From Planctomycetota bacterium (GTDB lineage: Bacteria; Planctomycetota; UBA1135), in assembly GCA_018671175.1 (NCBI GenBank), contig JABHIE010000015.1, forward strand, positions 1 to 64,000: a stretch of 64,000 nucleotides of DNA. Reading direction: 5' to 3'. This document shows positions 10,333-20,598 of the stretch, in pieces. A program made the translations under genes and the position numbers. Under the pieces are notes generated by a model. It did no database searches. It saw only the letters and a program-made list of their open reading frames with translations, and had not been told where the DNA came from. Within the stretch, counting starts at the first letter, position 1; the number at the start of each line of letters is the position of its first letter.

Positions 10333-11900
10333 GAGCCATCACCGACATTCCATTTTTTTGGTGCAATTGCATTCCATTCGATGGGTAGGACTGCGCGTAA
10401 AGTAAAAGAGAAAACGAGCCCTCCCAAGGGGATACCGATCAAGATGATAAGCCCGGCGGGCAAGTGCTGTTGCGTATTCGCCCAATATGAAAAGGCGCCG
10501 ACACATAACGCAACCACAAAACCCGGCAAAAGCAAACGGGGTAAACGACCCATTGAAAACACTCTTGCCATGCCGAGGGATTTCATTCCGAGCGCCAGCA
10601 ATAACAATTGCACCCAACAAGACGCTGTCGTCGCCCAGCCCGCGGCAGGTGGCCCGTATTTGGGTAAGAGCCAAATGTCGAGACCAAGATTAAGCGGGAT
10701 GACAACGACTGCGATCAAGGCCGGGCCGCGCAAATCGAGCCGCGCGTGGCGTGCGCGAATCAATAGGCCGAGAAGTGCCGCAGCGGGCAAACTGAAAAGA
10801 TAGGCGCGCAAAGTGGTGGAAAGCATCACTGTGTCGGCTGCGGCGAAGCGACCATGCTCGAATAAGACTTCCAAAACCCAGGGCGACAAAATAGCCAAAC
10901 CTAAACCAGCAGGAACAATCACGACCAAAGTGCTTTCGAGAGCAGAACGCAAAGCGCGGCTCATTTCTTTCATGCGCCCCTCAGCGCACATCTTGGCGAA
11001 AAGCGGCATCGCTCCAGTCGCGGCGGCGATGCCCAAAATGGCCAAAGGCAGCTGCAACAATCGATTCGCCAAAAAGGTGTAAGTGTTGGCCTCGTCGCTC
11101 ACGAGTAGTCGCACCAACCAGAGGTCAACGGCGACATTAACTTGGACGGCAAGCAAGCCAATCATGGCGGGTAAAAAATGCCGTAATGTCTTTCGGACTC
11201 GTCCGTCTGACCCAGCTCGGCTCGGCAAAATCGGCCAACCGCTGAGTCGAAGCCCTGGCAACTGCAAAAGCCACTGAGCCACCCCACCGACAAAGACACC
11301 AAGCGGCAAGAGCAAAATAGAGGGTGCGTTATCGCTAGCCTGCCAGCCCATCCAGCCGAGCCAACTGATCCAGATGATATTGAGTAAAGCCGGAGCCAAA
11401 GCCGGCAAAGTAAACCGACCTGATAAATGCTGCGGTGCACTCGCCAATGCAGTCAGGCAAATCGGCAGCACATACGGAAAGAAAAGCGCCATCAAGCGGA
11501 TGGCCATTGGGTTGGTGCCAGCAGTGGCCCAATCAGGAAAGATCGCTGGAAGCAGCAAGATGATGACTTCCCCTAGGGCGACTAAAAGAATTAGCCCCAA
11601 GAGAAATACGAAATGAAATCGTGCGAATAAACGATGGGCTGCAGGCAAGCCATGCCTCTCTTGTTCGTGGGCGAGAGCGGGCTGAATGGCCGCGCTGACC
11701 GCACCTTCGCCGAACAAGCGGCGAAACAAATTAGGCAACGCCCACGCGACTGCAAAACTGCCAAACTCGGCACTCGCACCAAAAACCGTGGTCATCGCCA
11801 TGTCGCGCAAAAAACCAAGAACGCGCGAGACCATCGTCAATGCGGCTGTGAGCACCGCGCCACGGACGGCATTCTTTCCGGTAAATGAAGATGAGGTCAA
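10329..11900 (-). CDS. murJ: Lipid II flippase MurJ (MviN family)
   Basis: AALTMVSRVLGFLRDMAMTTVFGASAEFGSFAVAWALPNLFRRLFGEGAVSAAIQPALAHE; 12+ TM. Confidence 0.92.
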   Translation of the reverse strand: MTSSSFTGKNAVRGAVLTAALTMVSRVLGFLRDMAMTTVFGASAEFGSFAVAWALPNLFRRLFGEGAVSAAIQPALAHEQERHGLPAAHRLFARFHFVFLLGLILLVALGEVIILLLPAIFPDWATAGTNPMAIRLMALFFPYVLPICLTALASAPQHLSGRFTLPALAPALLNIIWISWLGWMGWQASDNAPSILLLPLGVFVGGVAQWLLQLPGLRLSGWPILPSRAGSDGRVRKTLRHFLPAMIGLLAVQVNVAVDLWLVRLLVSDEANTYTFLANRLLQLPLAILGIAAATGAMPLFAKMCAEGRMKEMSRALRSALESTLVVIVPAGLGLAILSPWVLEVLFEHGRFAAADTVMLSTTLRAYLFSLPAAALLGLLIRARHARLDLRGPALIAVVVIPLNLGLDIWLLPKYGPPAAGWATTASCWVQLLLLALGMKSLGMARVFSMGRLPRLLLPGFVVALCVGAFSYWANTQQHLPAGLIILIGIPLGGLVFSFTLRAVLPIEWNAIAPKKWNVGDGS

Positions 11901-11912
11901 ATCGCCCCCACC

Positions 11913-12506
11913 TTACTCGGGCATCATCGGAATACGAATTGAAATACTGCCGGCAAAAGCCCCCGGCTCAGCGCCTTGATGGCAAGCCTCGCACCCAGGG
12001 CGCCAATAGACGGGGTCGAACCACAGATAATCAGTGCGCGACAACCCATGCACCATCGTGGCGCCACGGATTTTGAGCGGGTCGCCCACGCGCGTGCCAG
12101 AGGCTTTGGTCAGCCAATTATGCTCTAAGAAAATAGGCAAGTTGTCGCTATTGATTGGGCTCTGCGAAGAACGACGAGCGAAAACGCCATGCACCGAAGC
12201 GGCAGCGCCCCTCACGATGGCCGATGCGTTTTTAGGGCAAGGCGCGTTTGGATCTCGCAGATAAAGTGCTGTGCGCACGGCAGTTGCGGCAGATGCACCC
12301 CACTCGCGGGCTTCATCACGCCCGCGCGCAAACTCGGCCACCTCTTCACGGATGGCACGCGCACTCAACTCAATCTCGCGATCTTTTGCCGCATGAGAGG
12401 CCTTTTCAGCGACAGCCCATTCGTAGGCCTTGCCGATGCTCCAGTGCGCCAATAGCGTCAAAAAGGTCAGGTAAAGAATCGACCAAAACCAAATTTTTGC
12501 TTTCAT
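11913..12506 (-). CDS. Membrane-anchored mono-heme c-type protein (DUF3365-like)
   Basis: Start placed at MKAKIWFW (12506); N-terminal TM, WRPGCEACHQGAEPGAFAGSISIRIP with one CXXCH. Confidence 0.65.
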   Translation of the reverse strand: MKAKIWFWSILYLTFLTLLAHWSIGKAYEWAVAEKASHAAKDREIELSARAIREEVAEFARGRDEAREWGASAATAVRTALYLRDPNAPCPKNASAIVRGAAASVHGVFARRSSQSPINSDNLPIFLEHNWLTKASGTRVGDPLKIRGATMVHGLSRTDYLWFDPVYWRPGCEACHQGAEPGAFAGSISIRIPMMPE

Positions 12507-12528
12507 CGCTGAGCTACCACCAACATGC

Positions 12529-13005
12529 CTAGGCGAGCAAACCTCGCACAACCGTCGAAATTGCCTTGCCATCTGCACGACCGGCCACCTTGGGTTGGAC
12601 GACTTTCATGACCTTGCCCATGTCAGCCATCGACGCCGCGCCAACCTCTGCAATGGCTTCGCGGACGACCGCCTCAAGCTCATTTGCCGGCATCGCTTTG
12701 GGCAAATACTCGGCGATAAAATCAGCCTCAGAAGTTTCTTTTTCGGCCAACTCAGCTCGCCCACCTTGGACATATTGCTCGGCAGATTCGCGACGACTTT
12801 TTACCGCTTTTTGCAAAACGGCAGTCATTTCACCATCGGTTAAATACTCGACAGGTGAAGCCACCTCGTCGGTCAAACCATCACGACCTTTCTTGTCGAT
12901 GCCCGCGTTTTTTAAATCAGATTGAATCGAGCGAATCATGTCGCGCCGAAATTTATCGCCGGCTTTCATAGCCGTCATCAAATCGCTTTTGAGTTGGTTA
13001 ATCAT
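12529..13005 (-). CDS. GatB/YqeY domain-containing protein
   Basis: [40 protein letters not shown]...[16 protein letters not shown]...[19 protein letters not shown]; start set at 13005 rather than 13065. Confidence 0.88.
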   Translation of the reverse strand: MINQLKSDLMTAMKAGDKFRRDMIRSIQSDLKNAGIDKKGRDGLTDEVASPVEYLTDGEMTAVLQKAVKSRRESAEQYVQGGRAELAEKETSEADFIAEYLPKAMPANELEAVVREAIAEVGAASMADMGKVMKVVQPKVAGRADGKAISTVVRGLLA

Positions 13006-15523
13006 TTTGCTCTGGCTCAGTTTTGGTTTCGTCAGTGGCTTGTGCGTCTGACGCATCGGGGTCATCCGCGCCTTCTTCTTCGGCAGGAATCATGGCAATG
13101 CGTGACAACTGATCATCGCCCTTTAAGTTGACCAAACGCACACCTTGAGTGGCACGCCCCTGGATGGAAATGTCTTCTACGGCCATACGGACGAGCATGC
13201 CACCCTGGCTGCAGAACAGCACATCAGGCGCCTGACTCGCATTGCGCGTATTGACGACCTCGCCATTGCGCTCATTTGCGCGAATGCCAACCACACCCTG
13301 CGAGCCACGCTTAGTCAGCCGGAACTCACCCATGCGAGTACGCTTGCCATAACCACGCGCGCAAGCAATAAGCAGCATGTCGTCTTCCGTGCCAATCACA
13401 AGGTCGACCACGCGATCGCCCTCTTTAAGTTTGGCGCCACGCACACCAGCGGCATTTCGGCCCATCACGCGCGCATCACTTTCTTTGAAGCGGACGACTT
13501 GCCCCTTAGCTGTACACAGCAAGACCTCATCACCCTCGCTCACCATACGGACGCCAATCAATCGGTCATCTTCTTCGAGCTTGGTTGCGATGATGCCGAC
13601 GGAACGCACATTGGAGTAATCTTTAAGCGCCGTCTTTTTCACCTTGCCATTTGCCGTGGCAAACAGCAATGAATCAGCTTCGGTAAAGTCACGAGTCGCC
13701 AAGATTGAGCGGATTTGCTCTTCGGGCTCGATGCCGTCAAGTAGCTGACGAATACTGCGCCCCTTGGCCGTGCGATCTTGCGCCGGCAGCTTGTAATTTT
13801 TGAGCCAATAGAGACGACCACGATCGGTAATAATCATTAAGTAATCATGGGTCGAGCCAACAAACAGATGCGACAAAACATCGCCCTCTTTAGCCTTGTT
13901 GCCAGTAATGCCACGACCGCCACGCGCTTGAGCGCGATAAGTTGCAACCGGAGTACGCTTGACATAACCATCACGAGAAATCGTGACAACGACGGTCTCT
14001 TCGGGAATCAAATTCTCGTCAAGAATCTCGTCGACATCATCGCCGATTTCAGTGCGGCGCGGGTCAGCGTATTTGGAATCAAGCTCGTCGAGGTCTTCGC
14101 GGATGATGTTGTAAACCAACTCGTCTTCCGTCAAAATGCGGCGATACCACGCGATATCGACCTTTAAACCGTCAATCTCTTTTTGCAGCTTAACGACCTC
14201 AAGGCCAGTCAAGCGCCCCAAGCGCATATCAACAATCGCTTGCGACTGCATCTCGCTCAGATCAAAAGTAGCCTCGAGCGTTTTACGCGCTTCGTGGGTA
14301 TCGGCCGACGCTTTAATAATCTCGACGACCTCGTCAATCGCCTGAATCGCAATCATCAAGCCATCTAAAATATGCAAACGACGCTCGGCCTTGTTGAGCA
14401 AAAATCGCGTGCGGCGACGGATGACATCAAAACGATGATCACGATAAGCGCACAACAATTCTTTCAAATTCATCGTGCGTGGCTCACCCTGGTAAAGAGC
14501 CGTATTACGGATGGCATAAGTCGTCTGCAGCTGCGAATACTTATACAGTTGATTCTCAGTTACATAAGCGTCAGCATCTTTTTTGAGCTCAATCACAAGG
14601 CGCATGCCGTTGCGGTCTGACTCGTCGCGAATATCGTAAATACCCTCAATGCGCTCTTCTTTTACCGCATCAGCAATCTTTTCAATAATCGCTGCCTTTT
14701 CGCGCTCATAAGGGATCTCAGTGATCACCAATTTATAGCGGCCTTTGTTTTTGGCGGGAGGCTCTTCGTGATGTAGTCGCGCGCGCAACTTCACCTTGCC
14801 GCGCCCCGTCATCAGCGCAGAATGAATCCCGGCACGGCCACAAATAATGCCACCCGTCGGGAAGTCAGGGCCCTGGACGACATCCATGAGCTCTGGGATT
14901 GTGATGCCTGGGTTGTCAAGCAAGCGCCGAGTCGCCTCAAGGATTTCGCCGAGGTTGTGCGGTGGAAGCGCGGTCGACATGCCGACCGCAATACCCTCGG
15001 AGCCATTGACCAACAAGTTTGGAAACTTGCCGGGCAACACGACGGGCTCAAAACGAGTTTCGTCATAGTTGGACTTTAAATCAACCGTATCTTTATCAAG
15101 ATCGCTCAGCATCTCTTCGGCTGGGCCACCCATGCGAGCCTCGGTGTAACGCATGGCCGCTGGCGGGTCGCCGTCAATCGAGCCAAAGTTACCCTGGCCG
15201 TCGACCAGCATGTGGCGCAAACGGAAAGGCTGAGCCATACGCACGAGGGTCGGGTAAATCACCGACTCACCGTGTGGGTGGTAGTTACCGGATGTGTCAC
15301 CGGCAATCTTTGCGCATTTTCGATACTTGGCCGTGTGGCGCAGACTCAAGTCATTCATGGCGACGAGAATGCGGCGCTGAGACGGCTTGAGGCCATCACG
15401 AGCATCGGGAAGGGCGCGGTCATGGATGACCGAGAGAGCGTAAGTCAGGTAAGACTCACGCATTTCGCGCTCGACCAGCAGGTCTTCTACGCGATGGAGG
15501 TTAGGGTTGATTTCTTCGGTCAT
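12998..15523 (-). CDS. gyrA: DNA gyrase subunit A
   Basis: [36 protein letters not shown]...[52 protein letters not shown]-terminal beta-pinwheel. Confidence 0.97.
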   Translation of the reverse strand: MTEEINPNLHRVEDLLVEREMRESYLTYALSVIHDRALPDARDGLKPSQRRILVAMNDLSLRHTAKYRKCAKIAGDTSGNYHPHGESVIYPTLVRMAQPFRLRHMLVDGQGNFGSIDGDPPAAMRYTEARMGGPAEEMLSDLDKDTVDLKSNYDETRFEPVVLPGKFPNLLVNGSEGIAVGMSTALPPHNLGEILEATRRLLDNPGITIPELMDVVQGPDFPTGGIICGRAGIHSALMTGRGKVKLRARLHHEEPPAKNKGRYKLVITEIPYEREKAAIIEKIADAVKEERIEGIYDIRDESDRNGMRLVIELKKDADAYVTENQLYKYSQLQTTYAIRNTALYQGEPRTMNLKELLCAYRDHRFDVIRRRTRFLLNKAERRLHILDGLMIAIQAIDEVVEIIKASADTHEARKTLEATFDLSEMQSQAIVDMRLGRLTGLEVVKLQKEIDGLKVDIAWYRRILTEDELVYNIIREDLDELDSKYADPRRTEIGDDVDEILDENLIPEETVVVTISRDGYVKRTPVATYRAQARGGRGITGNKAKEGDVLSHLFVGSTHDYLMIITDRGRLYWLKNYKLPAQDRTAKGRSIRQLLDGIEPEEQIRSILATRDFTEADSLLFATANGKVKKTALKDYSNVRSVGIIATKLEEDDRLIGVRMVSEGDEVLLCTAKGQVVRFKESDARVMGRNAAGVRGAKLKEGDRVVDLVIGTEDDMLLIACARGYGKRTRMGEFRLTKRGSQGVVGIRANERNGEVVNTRNASQAPDVLFCSQGGMLVRMAVEDISIQGRATQGVRLVNLKGDDQLSRIAMIPAEEEGADDPDASDAQATDETKTEPEQND

Positions 15524-15671
15524 TTTCCGCGGTAGGAGGCCGTAAATAGGAAGCCTTATTTCACCATAGCGGAGCTTCTAAAGGAAGCCTTATTCCTGTC
15601 GCACTGCACGCGTAACCAACTTGCAGCAAACGACTTACAACGCCACCAAAAAGACTCGCCTGGCCGTCAAG

Positions 15672-16439
15672 CTAAGGAATCGACCAAGTCTCGCCAGGGG
15701 CCACTACAGCGCCTCCTGAGAGAAGGATTCCGCCATTTGCGGCGCGTGCAATTCTTAAGACTCCACCGGGCATACGGACATCGAGAGAGCCCTTTAAGCC
15801 GCCCGCCCAAGCCACCAAAGCGATGGCGACCGCCCCACTCGCGCAGGATTTTGTCTCGCCTACGCCTCGTTCATTGACCCTGGCGTGCATTGAGCCATCA
15901 CTTGCATCTGCGATGATTTCTACATTGACGCCATCAGGAAATTGATCGACATTTTTACGCACATTTGCGGCCAATGAATCGAGATCGACATCAGCCAAAC
16001 TCTCGACGGGAAAAACGCAATGAGGGTTCCAGAACGGCACAATCATGCCTTGGCGCCCGTCTACGCTGCACGCAGTCAGAGACATCTCGCCCGGTAAATC
16101 TTCGACACGAAGATGTAGCTCAACACGGCCCTGGATGCGGCGCCACGGAATGATGTGGCCGTCCATCTCGAATTGCCCGCCGTCTTGCTTCGTCCAGACG
16201 GCGGCAGCGCGCAAACCATTGAGGCACACACCCCCCTCTGTTCCATCGCGATTGATAATGCGAGCGGCTAAATTTTTGTCGTTGTGCTTGCCTGGCCCAA
16301 TCACAATCAAGCCGTCAATTTTGCGTCCGCAATATTTTTTTGCGAAAGTTGGCAGGTCACCGACAGCCCGAGAAATGTGCGGCTCAACGACGATGTAAAA
16401 AGTGTTCCCTGCGCCCGCGCCTTTCCAGACTTCAACCAT
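15672..16439 (-). CDS. dapF: Diaminopimelate epimerase-like protein (divergent motifs)
   Basis: KGAGAGNTFYIV, RDGTEGGVCLNGLRAAA, WNPHCVF, NERGVGETKSCASGA; two candidate catalytic Cys retained. Confidence 0.78.
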   Translation of the reverse strand: MVEVWKGAGAGNTFYIVVEPHISRAVGDLPTFAKKYCGRKIDGLIVIGPGKHNDKNLAARIINRDGTEGGVCLNGLRAAAVWTKQDGGQFEMDGHIIPWRRIQGRVELHLRVEDLPGEMSLTACSVDGRQGMIVPFWNPHCVFPVESLADVDLDSLAANVRKNVDQFPDGVNVEIIADASDGSMHARVNERGVGETKSCASGAVAIALVAWAGGLKGSLDVRMPGGVLRIARAANGGILLSGGAVVAPGETWSIP

Positions 16440-16450
16440 GAATCAGCCCT

Positions 16451-18391
16451 CTAGAACTCGTCTTGAATGGCCTCAAGGGCCTTTAATGAGTCATTTGCAG
16501 CCGCAACACGATTTGCAACAGCGGCGTGGCGCAACGACTGGAGCCAACTCGCAAACTTGGTTGGATCCATTTCTGCACCTTGCTGCAAGCCAACGACATC
16601 GCCTGATTGCGGATCGACGACAACATAAATCGGGTTGGCGTATGAGTTGGCCATCTCGAGCTGCATCGCTTTGTATTTTGCTACTTTTTCGGCATCAGCG
16701 CCATCGGTATGCAAACGCGCTTCAACAAAGAAATCTAATTCCGCAGCGACCGCTGCGAGAGGGAAGATTTTCTCTTCCATCATGCGGCAATTCACTCAGG
16801 TGTAACCCGTGAAATTAATCAGCAACAACTTGCCGCTCACCTTGGCCGAGCCCAGCGCAGCTTCATAATCGTCTTTGACAATCGTGTGCGTCTTCTTTTC
16901 AAGTGTGGTGCCATCAGCAGCGGCGTGGCTTGAATATGGCGGTGCGATAGCGGTCATGACAAAATCCATGTCGTTGCCCGCGTAGCCGTGGAAGTTGTAC
17001 AGACTAAACAACAAAAAACCCGTCCCGGCCAACATGCGGCCAGGCTTAATACCATCGTTTGAGCCGTAACCTTTGAGGTAAATCATGCCGAAGAGGAACA
17101 AGGCCGTGACCAAGAAGATGCCGCCCCAGAGCATGTAGAAAAGCTCTTTCGACAAGACATCCCAGCCCCAAACGAGATCTGCGTTGCTGATAAATTTAAG
17201 CGCGGCGGCCAGCTCAACAAAACCGAGCGTGACCTTGAGCGTGTTCATCCATTCGCCACTTGATGGCATCGAGCGCAAGCGACCCGGCACGAGCGACAAG
17301 ATCACAAAAGGGATGGCCATCGTTAGGCCAAAAACGCCCATGCCGAGGGCGACGCGCATCAAGCCGCCACCCGTCGCGCCAAAGCTCAAGAGTGAGCCGA
17401 CAAAAGGCGCCGTGCAAGTAAACGAAGTGATCACGAGGGTCATGCCCATCAAGAAAACGCCGATATAGCCCCCTTTCGTAGACGCCTTGCTCGCGCCGCG
17501 CATCAAAAACTGCGGCGGGTTAAGCGTGATGGCGCCAAATAGAGCCAGCGCGAAAACGACGAACATCAAGCCAATGATGATGTTGGTCACGGGATGAACC
17601 GCAAACGCCAGCACAACGGGGCCAATGATGACCCCAATCGCAACGAAAATCGCCACAATGCCGCCACCATAAGCCAAGCTCAAGGGCAAAACATTGCCGT
17701 CGCGGGCTTCCGCTTGCTTGGTGAAGAAGCTGATTGTGATGGGGATCATCGGGTAAGTGCACGGCATCATTAGCGCAAACAAACCGCCCGCGACGGCTAA
17801 GAGCAAAAACGCAAGCAAGCTGGCCTCTCCTTCGACTTGCGGCTCGGTTTTTTGCGGCTGAACGGGCTCGGTAGGCGTTTCGACGACAGCGATTCCTGGC
17901 ACGGCCTCATCAGCGGCTTCTGGCGCAACCTGTTCGCCGACAGCGAAGGCGAGCGGCCCAACCAAAGGCAAAATGGCGCTATCTGGTGGGAAGCAAACGC
18001 TCTCGTCGCAAGCCTGAAAATGCAGCGTTACGGCAGAATTTAAATCATCTGCGGCGACGAGCAATTGGACGGGCATCGCCAGCTCAACCGAACCCGCAAG
18101 CCACAAATACTCATAGCGCATACCTGGACCAAAATCTTCGACATGCTCAACGACCTCAGTCACTGCGCGCAAATCACCCGCGGCCTCAAGCCCAGCGCCA
18201 AGCGTAAGGCTGACGGGGATGCCCGAGTCAGGGTTTTGATCTGGCGCGTAAATGTGGTAGCCAAAGGCCACATCGAGCGACACATGCAACTCAACGCCTG
18301 TAGGGCCCGCGGGCTCAAGGTGCACATCAGTAAGCGTGACTTCCTGCTGGGCAGGAAATAACAACGGAGCAAGCAAAAGGAGGAAACTCAT
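16451..18391 (-). CDS. DsbD-like thiol:disulfide interchange protein, predicted selenoprotein with in-frame TGA (Sec) at 16796..16798
   Basis: Track ORFs 16796..18568 and 16451..16795 are in the same frame, separated only by TGA: AAT TTC ACG GGT TAC ACC TGA GTG AAT TGC CGC = NFTGYT-U-VNCR. N-terminal DsbD-alpha-like motif FQACDESVCFPPDSA, central TM domain with MMPCTYPMIPI and SFTCTAPFVG, C-terminal thioredoxin-like domain with ANPIYVVVDP. Start set at MSFLLLLAPLLFPAQQ (18391), downstream of tRNA-Val. Confidence 0.85.
16742..16778 (-). promoter_or_regulatory. Candidate bacterial SECIS element (two tandem hairpins just downstream of the TGA)
   Basis: RNA-sense: UGA-GUGAAUUGCCGCAUGAU-GGAAGA-GAAAA-UCUUCC-CUCU-CGCAGC-GGUC-GCUGCG. 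First hairpin 16762..16778, 6-bp stem, loop begins with G 24 nt after UGA; second hairpin 16742..16757, 6-bp stem, GGUC loop. Confidence 0.6.
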
Positions 18392-18479
18392 GGTTTGTCT
18401 TCGGGTAATCGCCCCCATTGTTACGCAAAACTCAGGCCACTTGCAGAGAAAAATGGGCCACGCTAGGCAAAAAATGGAG

Positions 18480-18556
18480 TGGTAGGCGATAAGGGACTCG
18501 AACCCCTGACCCTCTCGGTGTAAACGAGATGCTCTAGCCAACTGAGCTAATCGCCC
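18480..18556 (-). tRNA. tRNA-Val(TAC), CCA encoded
   Basis: GGGCGATTAGCTCAGTTGGCTAGAGCATCTCGTTTACACCGAGAGGGTCAGGGGTTCGAACCCCTTATCGCCTACCA; anticodon stem TCTCG/CGAGA with loop TTTACAC; intact T-loop GTTCGAACC. Confidence 0.95.
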
Positions 18557-18604
18557 ACTCCCGGCCATTTAGCGGACGGGGATTTTAGAATAGCGGCGCC
18601 CATC

Positions 18605-19798
18605 ATGGAATCCCCTCGCGCACTTCTTATCCGTTATGCGGAAATTGGCCTCAAAGGAGGCAATCGCCCGATGTTTGAACGCGCCCTGCGTGAAAACATC
18701 AAATCCGCATTAAAGGCCGTCCCAGGCCTTAAAATCGACAATATGCGCGGTCGCATGTTTGTTCGAGCTGACATTCCGGCCGAGTTGCTCGCCGATCGAG
18801 TTTCTCGCGTTTTTGGAGTGGCGAGCTGCTCCCCCGCTGTCAGATGTGGTTTTGACCCGACCGAAATTGTCGCGCTTGCCACCGAAATGGCATTGGCGAC
18901 CTTGCAATCTGATTTTGCGGGCCAGAGCGAAATCCCCTTTCGAGTGCGAGTCAATCGAGCCGAAAAGCGGTTCCCCATGCGGTCGCTTGATCTCGAAAAG
19001 GTCATCGCCGAAAGTGTTCTGCCTGCTGCGGGCAACCTAAAAGTTAATCTCAAACACGCCGACTTCAGCATCGAAGTCGACATCCGCCAAGAAGGTAGCT
19101 GGGTTTTCTGCCAGCGCATCCCGGGCCCAGGTGGCCTGCCAGTTGGCACAATGGGCCGCGGTTTCTGCCTACTCTCAGGCGGCATCGATTCGCCCGTCGC
19201 CGCCTGGGAAGCCATGAAGCGCGGCATTCGCGTTGAGTTTGTTTCGTTTTACTCCTTTCCGCATGTCGGGCCGCAAACGCGCGAAAAGATCATCCGCATT
19301 GCAACCGAGCTCGCCAAATGGCAGCCAACAACTGTTTTGCATATCGCGCCATTTGCGCCTTATCAAGAGGCCATCCGCCGACTTTGCCCTGAGGCTTACC
19401 GCACCGTTTTGTATCGCCGAGCCATGCAACGGATTGCCGGTCGCATCGCGGGCCGCCGCAAGGGCAAAGCCATCATCACGGGTGAGTCTGTTGGTCAAGT
19501 CGCGAGTCAGACGCTCGAAAATATGGCTGTCATCCAAGAGGCCTCGCGTCTGCCCGTTTTGCGGCCACTCGTAACGCACGACAAACAAGAGACCATCACC
19601 AAAGCACGGCGGATTGGCACTTACGATTTATCGAATTTACCCGCGCCCGATTGCTGTACGGTATTCCAACCTGAGTCGCCCATCATCTACGGGAAACTCG
19701 CCGACGCGCTTGAGGCCGAAAAAGCGATTGACCTTGATGTGCTGACCTATGACGCTTTCAAAGGCGTCGAGCGCATCCACATTTCAGAAGAATCATGA
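18605..19798 (+). CDS. thiI: tRNA 4-thiouridine synthase ThiI (no rhodanese domain)
   Basis: LIRYAEIGLKGGNRPMFERAL, THUMP region, CLLSGGIDSPVAAWEAMKRG PP-loop, GESVGQVASQTLENM, DCCTVFQP; about 397 aa. Confidence 0.93.
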   Translation: MESPRALLIRYAEIGLKGGNRPMFERALRENIKSALKAVPGLKIDNMRGRMFVRADIPAELLADRVSRVFGVASCSPAVRCGFDPTEIVALATEMALATLQSDFAGQSEIPFRVRVNRAEKRFPMRSLDLEKVIAESVLPAAGNLKVNLKHADFSIEVDIRQEGSWVFCQRIPGPGGLPVGTMGRGFCLLSGGIDSPVAAWEAMKRGIRVEFVSFYSFPHVGPQTREKIIRIATELAKWQPTTVLHIAPFAPYQEAIRRLCPEAYRTVLYRRAMQRIAGRIAGRRKGKAIITGESVGQVASQTLENMAVIQEASRLPVLRPLVTHDKQETITKARRIGTYDLSNLPAPDCCTVFQPESPIIYGKLADALEAEKAIDLDVLTYDAFKGVERIHISEES

Positions 19799-20574
19799 AA
19801 AACCCAATCCAAACTACTCGCGCGCTACTGATTGTTACGCTCACACTCTTGGCCATCTCATTTTTAGGAAGTTGCTCCAACTCTAGCCGCCCAACGGCCG
19901 ACCAAAGCGCCGGAAAGCCCGTGACCAATGTTGCGGGCGGTGCGCCAACGGCTGCGGTTGGGGCCATCCCTGCCCCACCCAAAATCGCACCGCCGACTGG
20001 CGAGCAAACGCTTTATGTGGCGATGATTCGTGACAAAGCGACCAAAAAGCCAATCAGCCGCGCCAAAGTGATGGTGCTGACCGAGCGCCCAACCGACGCT
20101 TACATGCGCACACCTCGCCGCAAAACGGTGGTCTGGTCTTATTACACGCCACTGCACGGGCAGGCCAGTGCCAATATCACGGCCGATGGAGCGCCTAAGT
20201 TTCTATGGATTGGCGGCGATGGGTTTAACCCTAAGCTCTACGAGTTGCCGGCGGCAGTCGGTGGCCAACGCCATGATTTGGCCGTTGAGATTGCGATTCT
20301 TCCTATCTGCAAAATGAAAGTTGTCAGCTCAACAGGCGAGCTTTGCCCAGACGCCATCGTCACCATGAAGCCCGCCGATGGCTCCGCCACAAACTACGGC
20401 ACGACTTCCCGCGCAGGTGACGATGCGCGCCTTAAGTTCACTCGCCCTCCTGGTCAATACACGGTCATTGCGACCAAGGCAAACGGTACTTGCCGCCTGA
20501 CAACAACGATTGATTTCAAAGGCGACCCGAAAGAATTGGTGATGACTTTGCCGAGCAAGTCGCCAGGGAAATAA
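19795..20574 (+). CDS. Putative lipoprotein with carboxypeptidase-regulatory-like domain
   Basis: N-terminal TLTLLAISFLGSCSNSS lipobox; TKKPISRAKVMVL...DARLKFTRPPGQYTVIATKANG. Confidence 0.6.
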   Translation: MKNPIQTTRALLIVTLTLLAISFLGSCSNSSRPTADQSAGKPVTNVAGGAPTAAVGAIPAPPKIAPPTGEQTLYVAMIRDKATKKPISRAKVMVLTERPTDAYMRTPRRKTVVWSYYTPLHGQASANITADGAPKFLWIGGDGFNPKLYELPAAVGGQRHDLAVEIAILPICKMKVVSSTGELCPDAIVTMKPADGSATNYGTTSRAGDDARLKFTRPPGQYTVIATKANGTCRLTTTIDFKGDPKELVMTLPSKSPGK

Positions 20575-20598
20575 ACGCGCCACGCGTCAAACAAAAAT

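Noticed and set aside
16451-16795. Independent 114-aa CDS starting at GTG (MNCRMMEEKIF...)
   Set aside because: It starts immediately after the TGA in the frame of the DsbD-like ORF, in the middle of a thioredoxin-like active-site motif; better explained as the C-terminal domain of one selenoprotein.
18406-18414. 9-nt repeat TAATCGCCC matching the tRNA-Val 5' acceptor end, as a possible att-like remnant
   Set aside because: Too short to distinguish from chance; no integrase or mobile cargo nearby.
18392-18568. N-terminal extension of ORF 16796..18568
   Set aside because: Overlaps tRNA-Val(TAC); a good signal-peptide start MSFLLLLAPLLFP exists at 18391.
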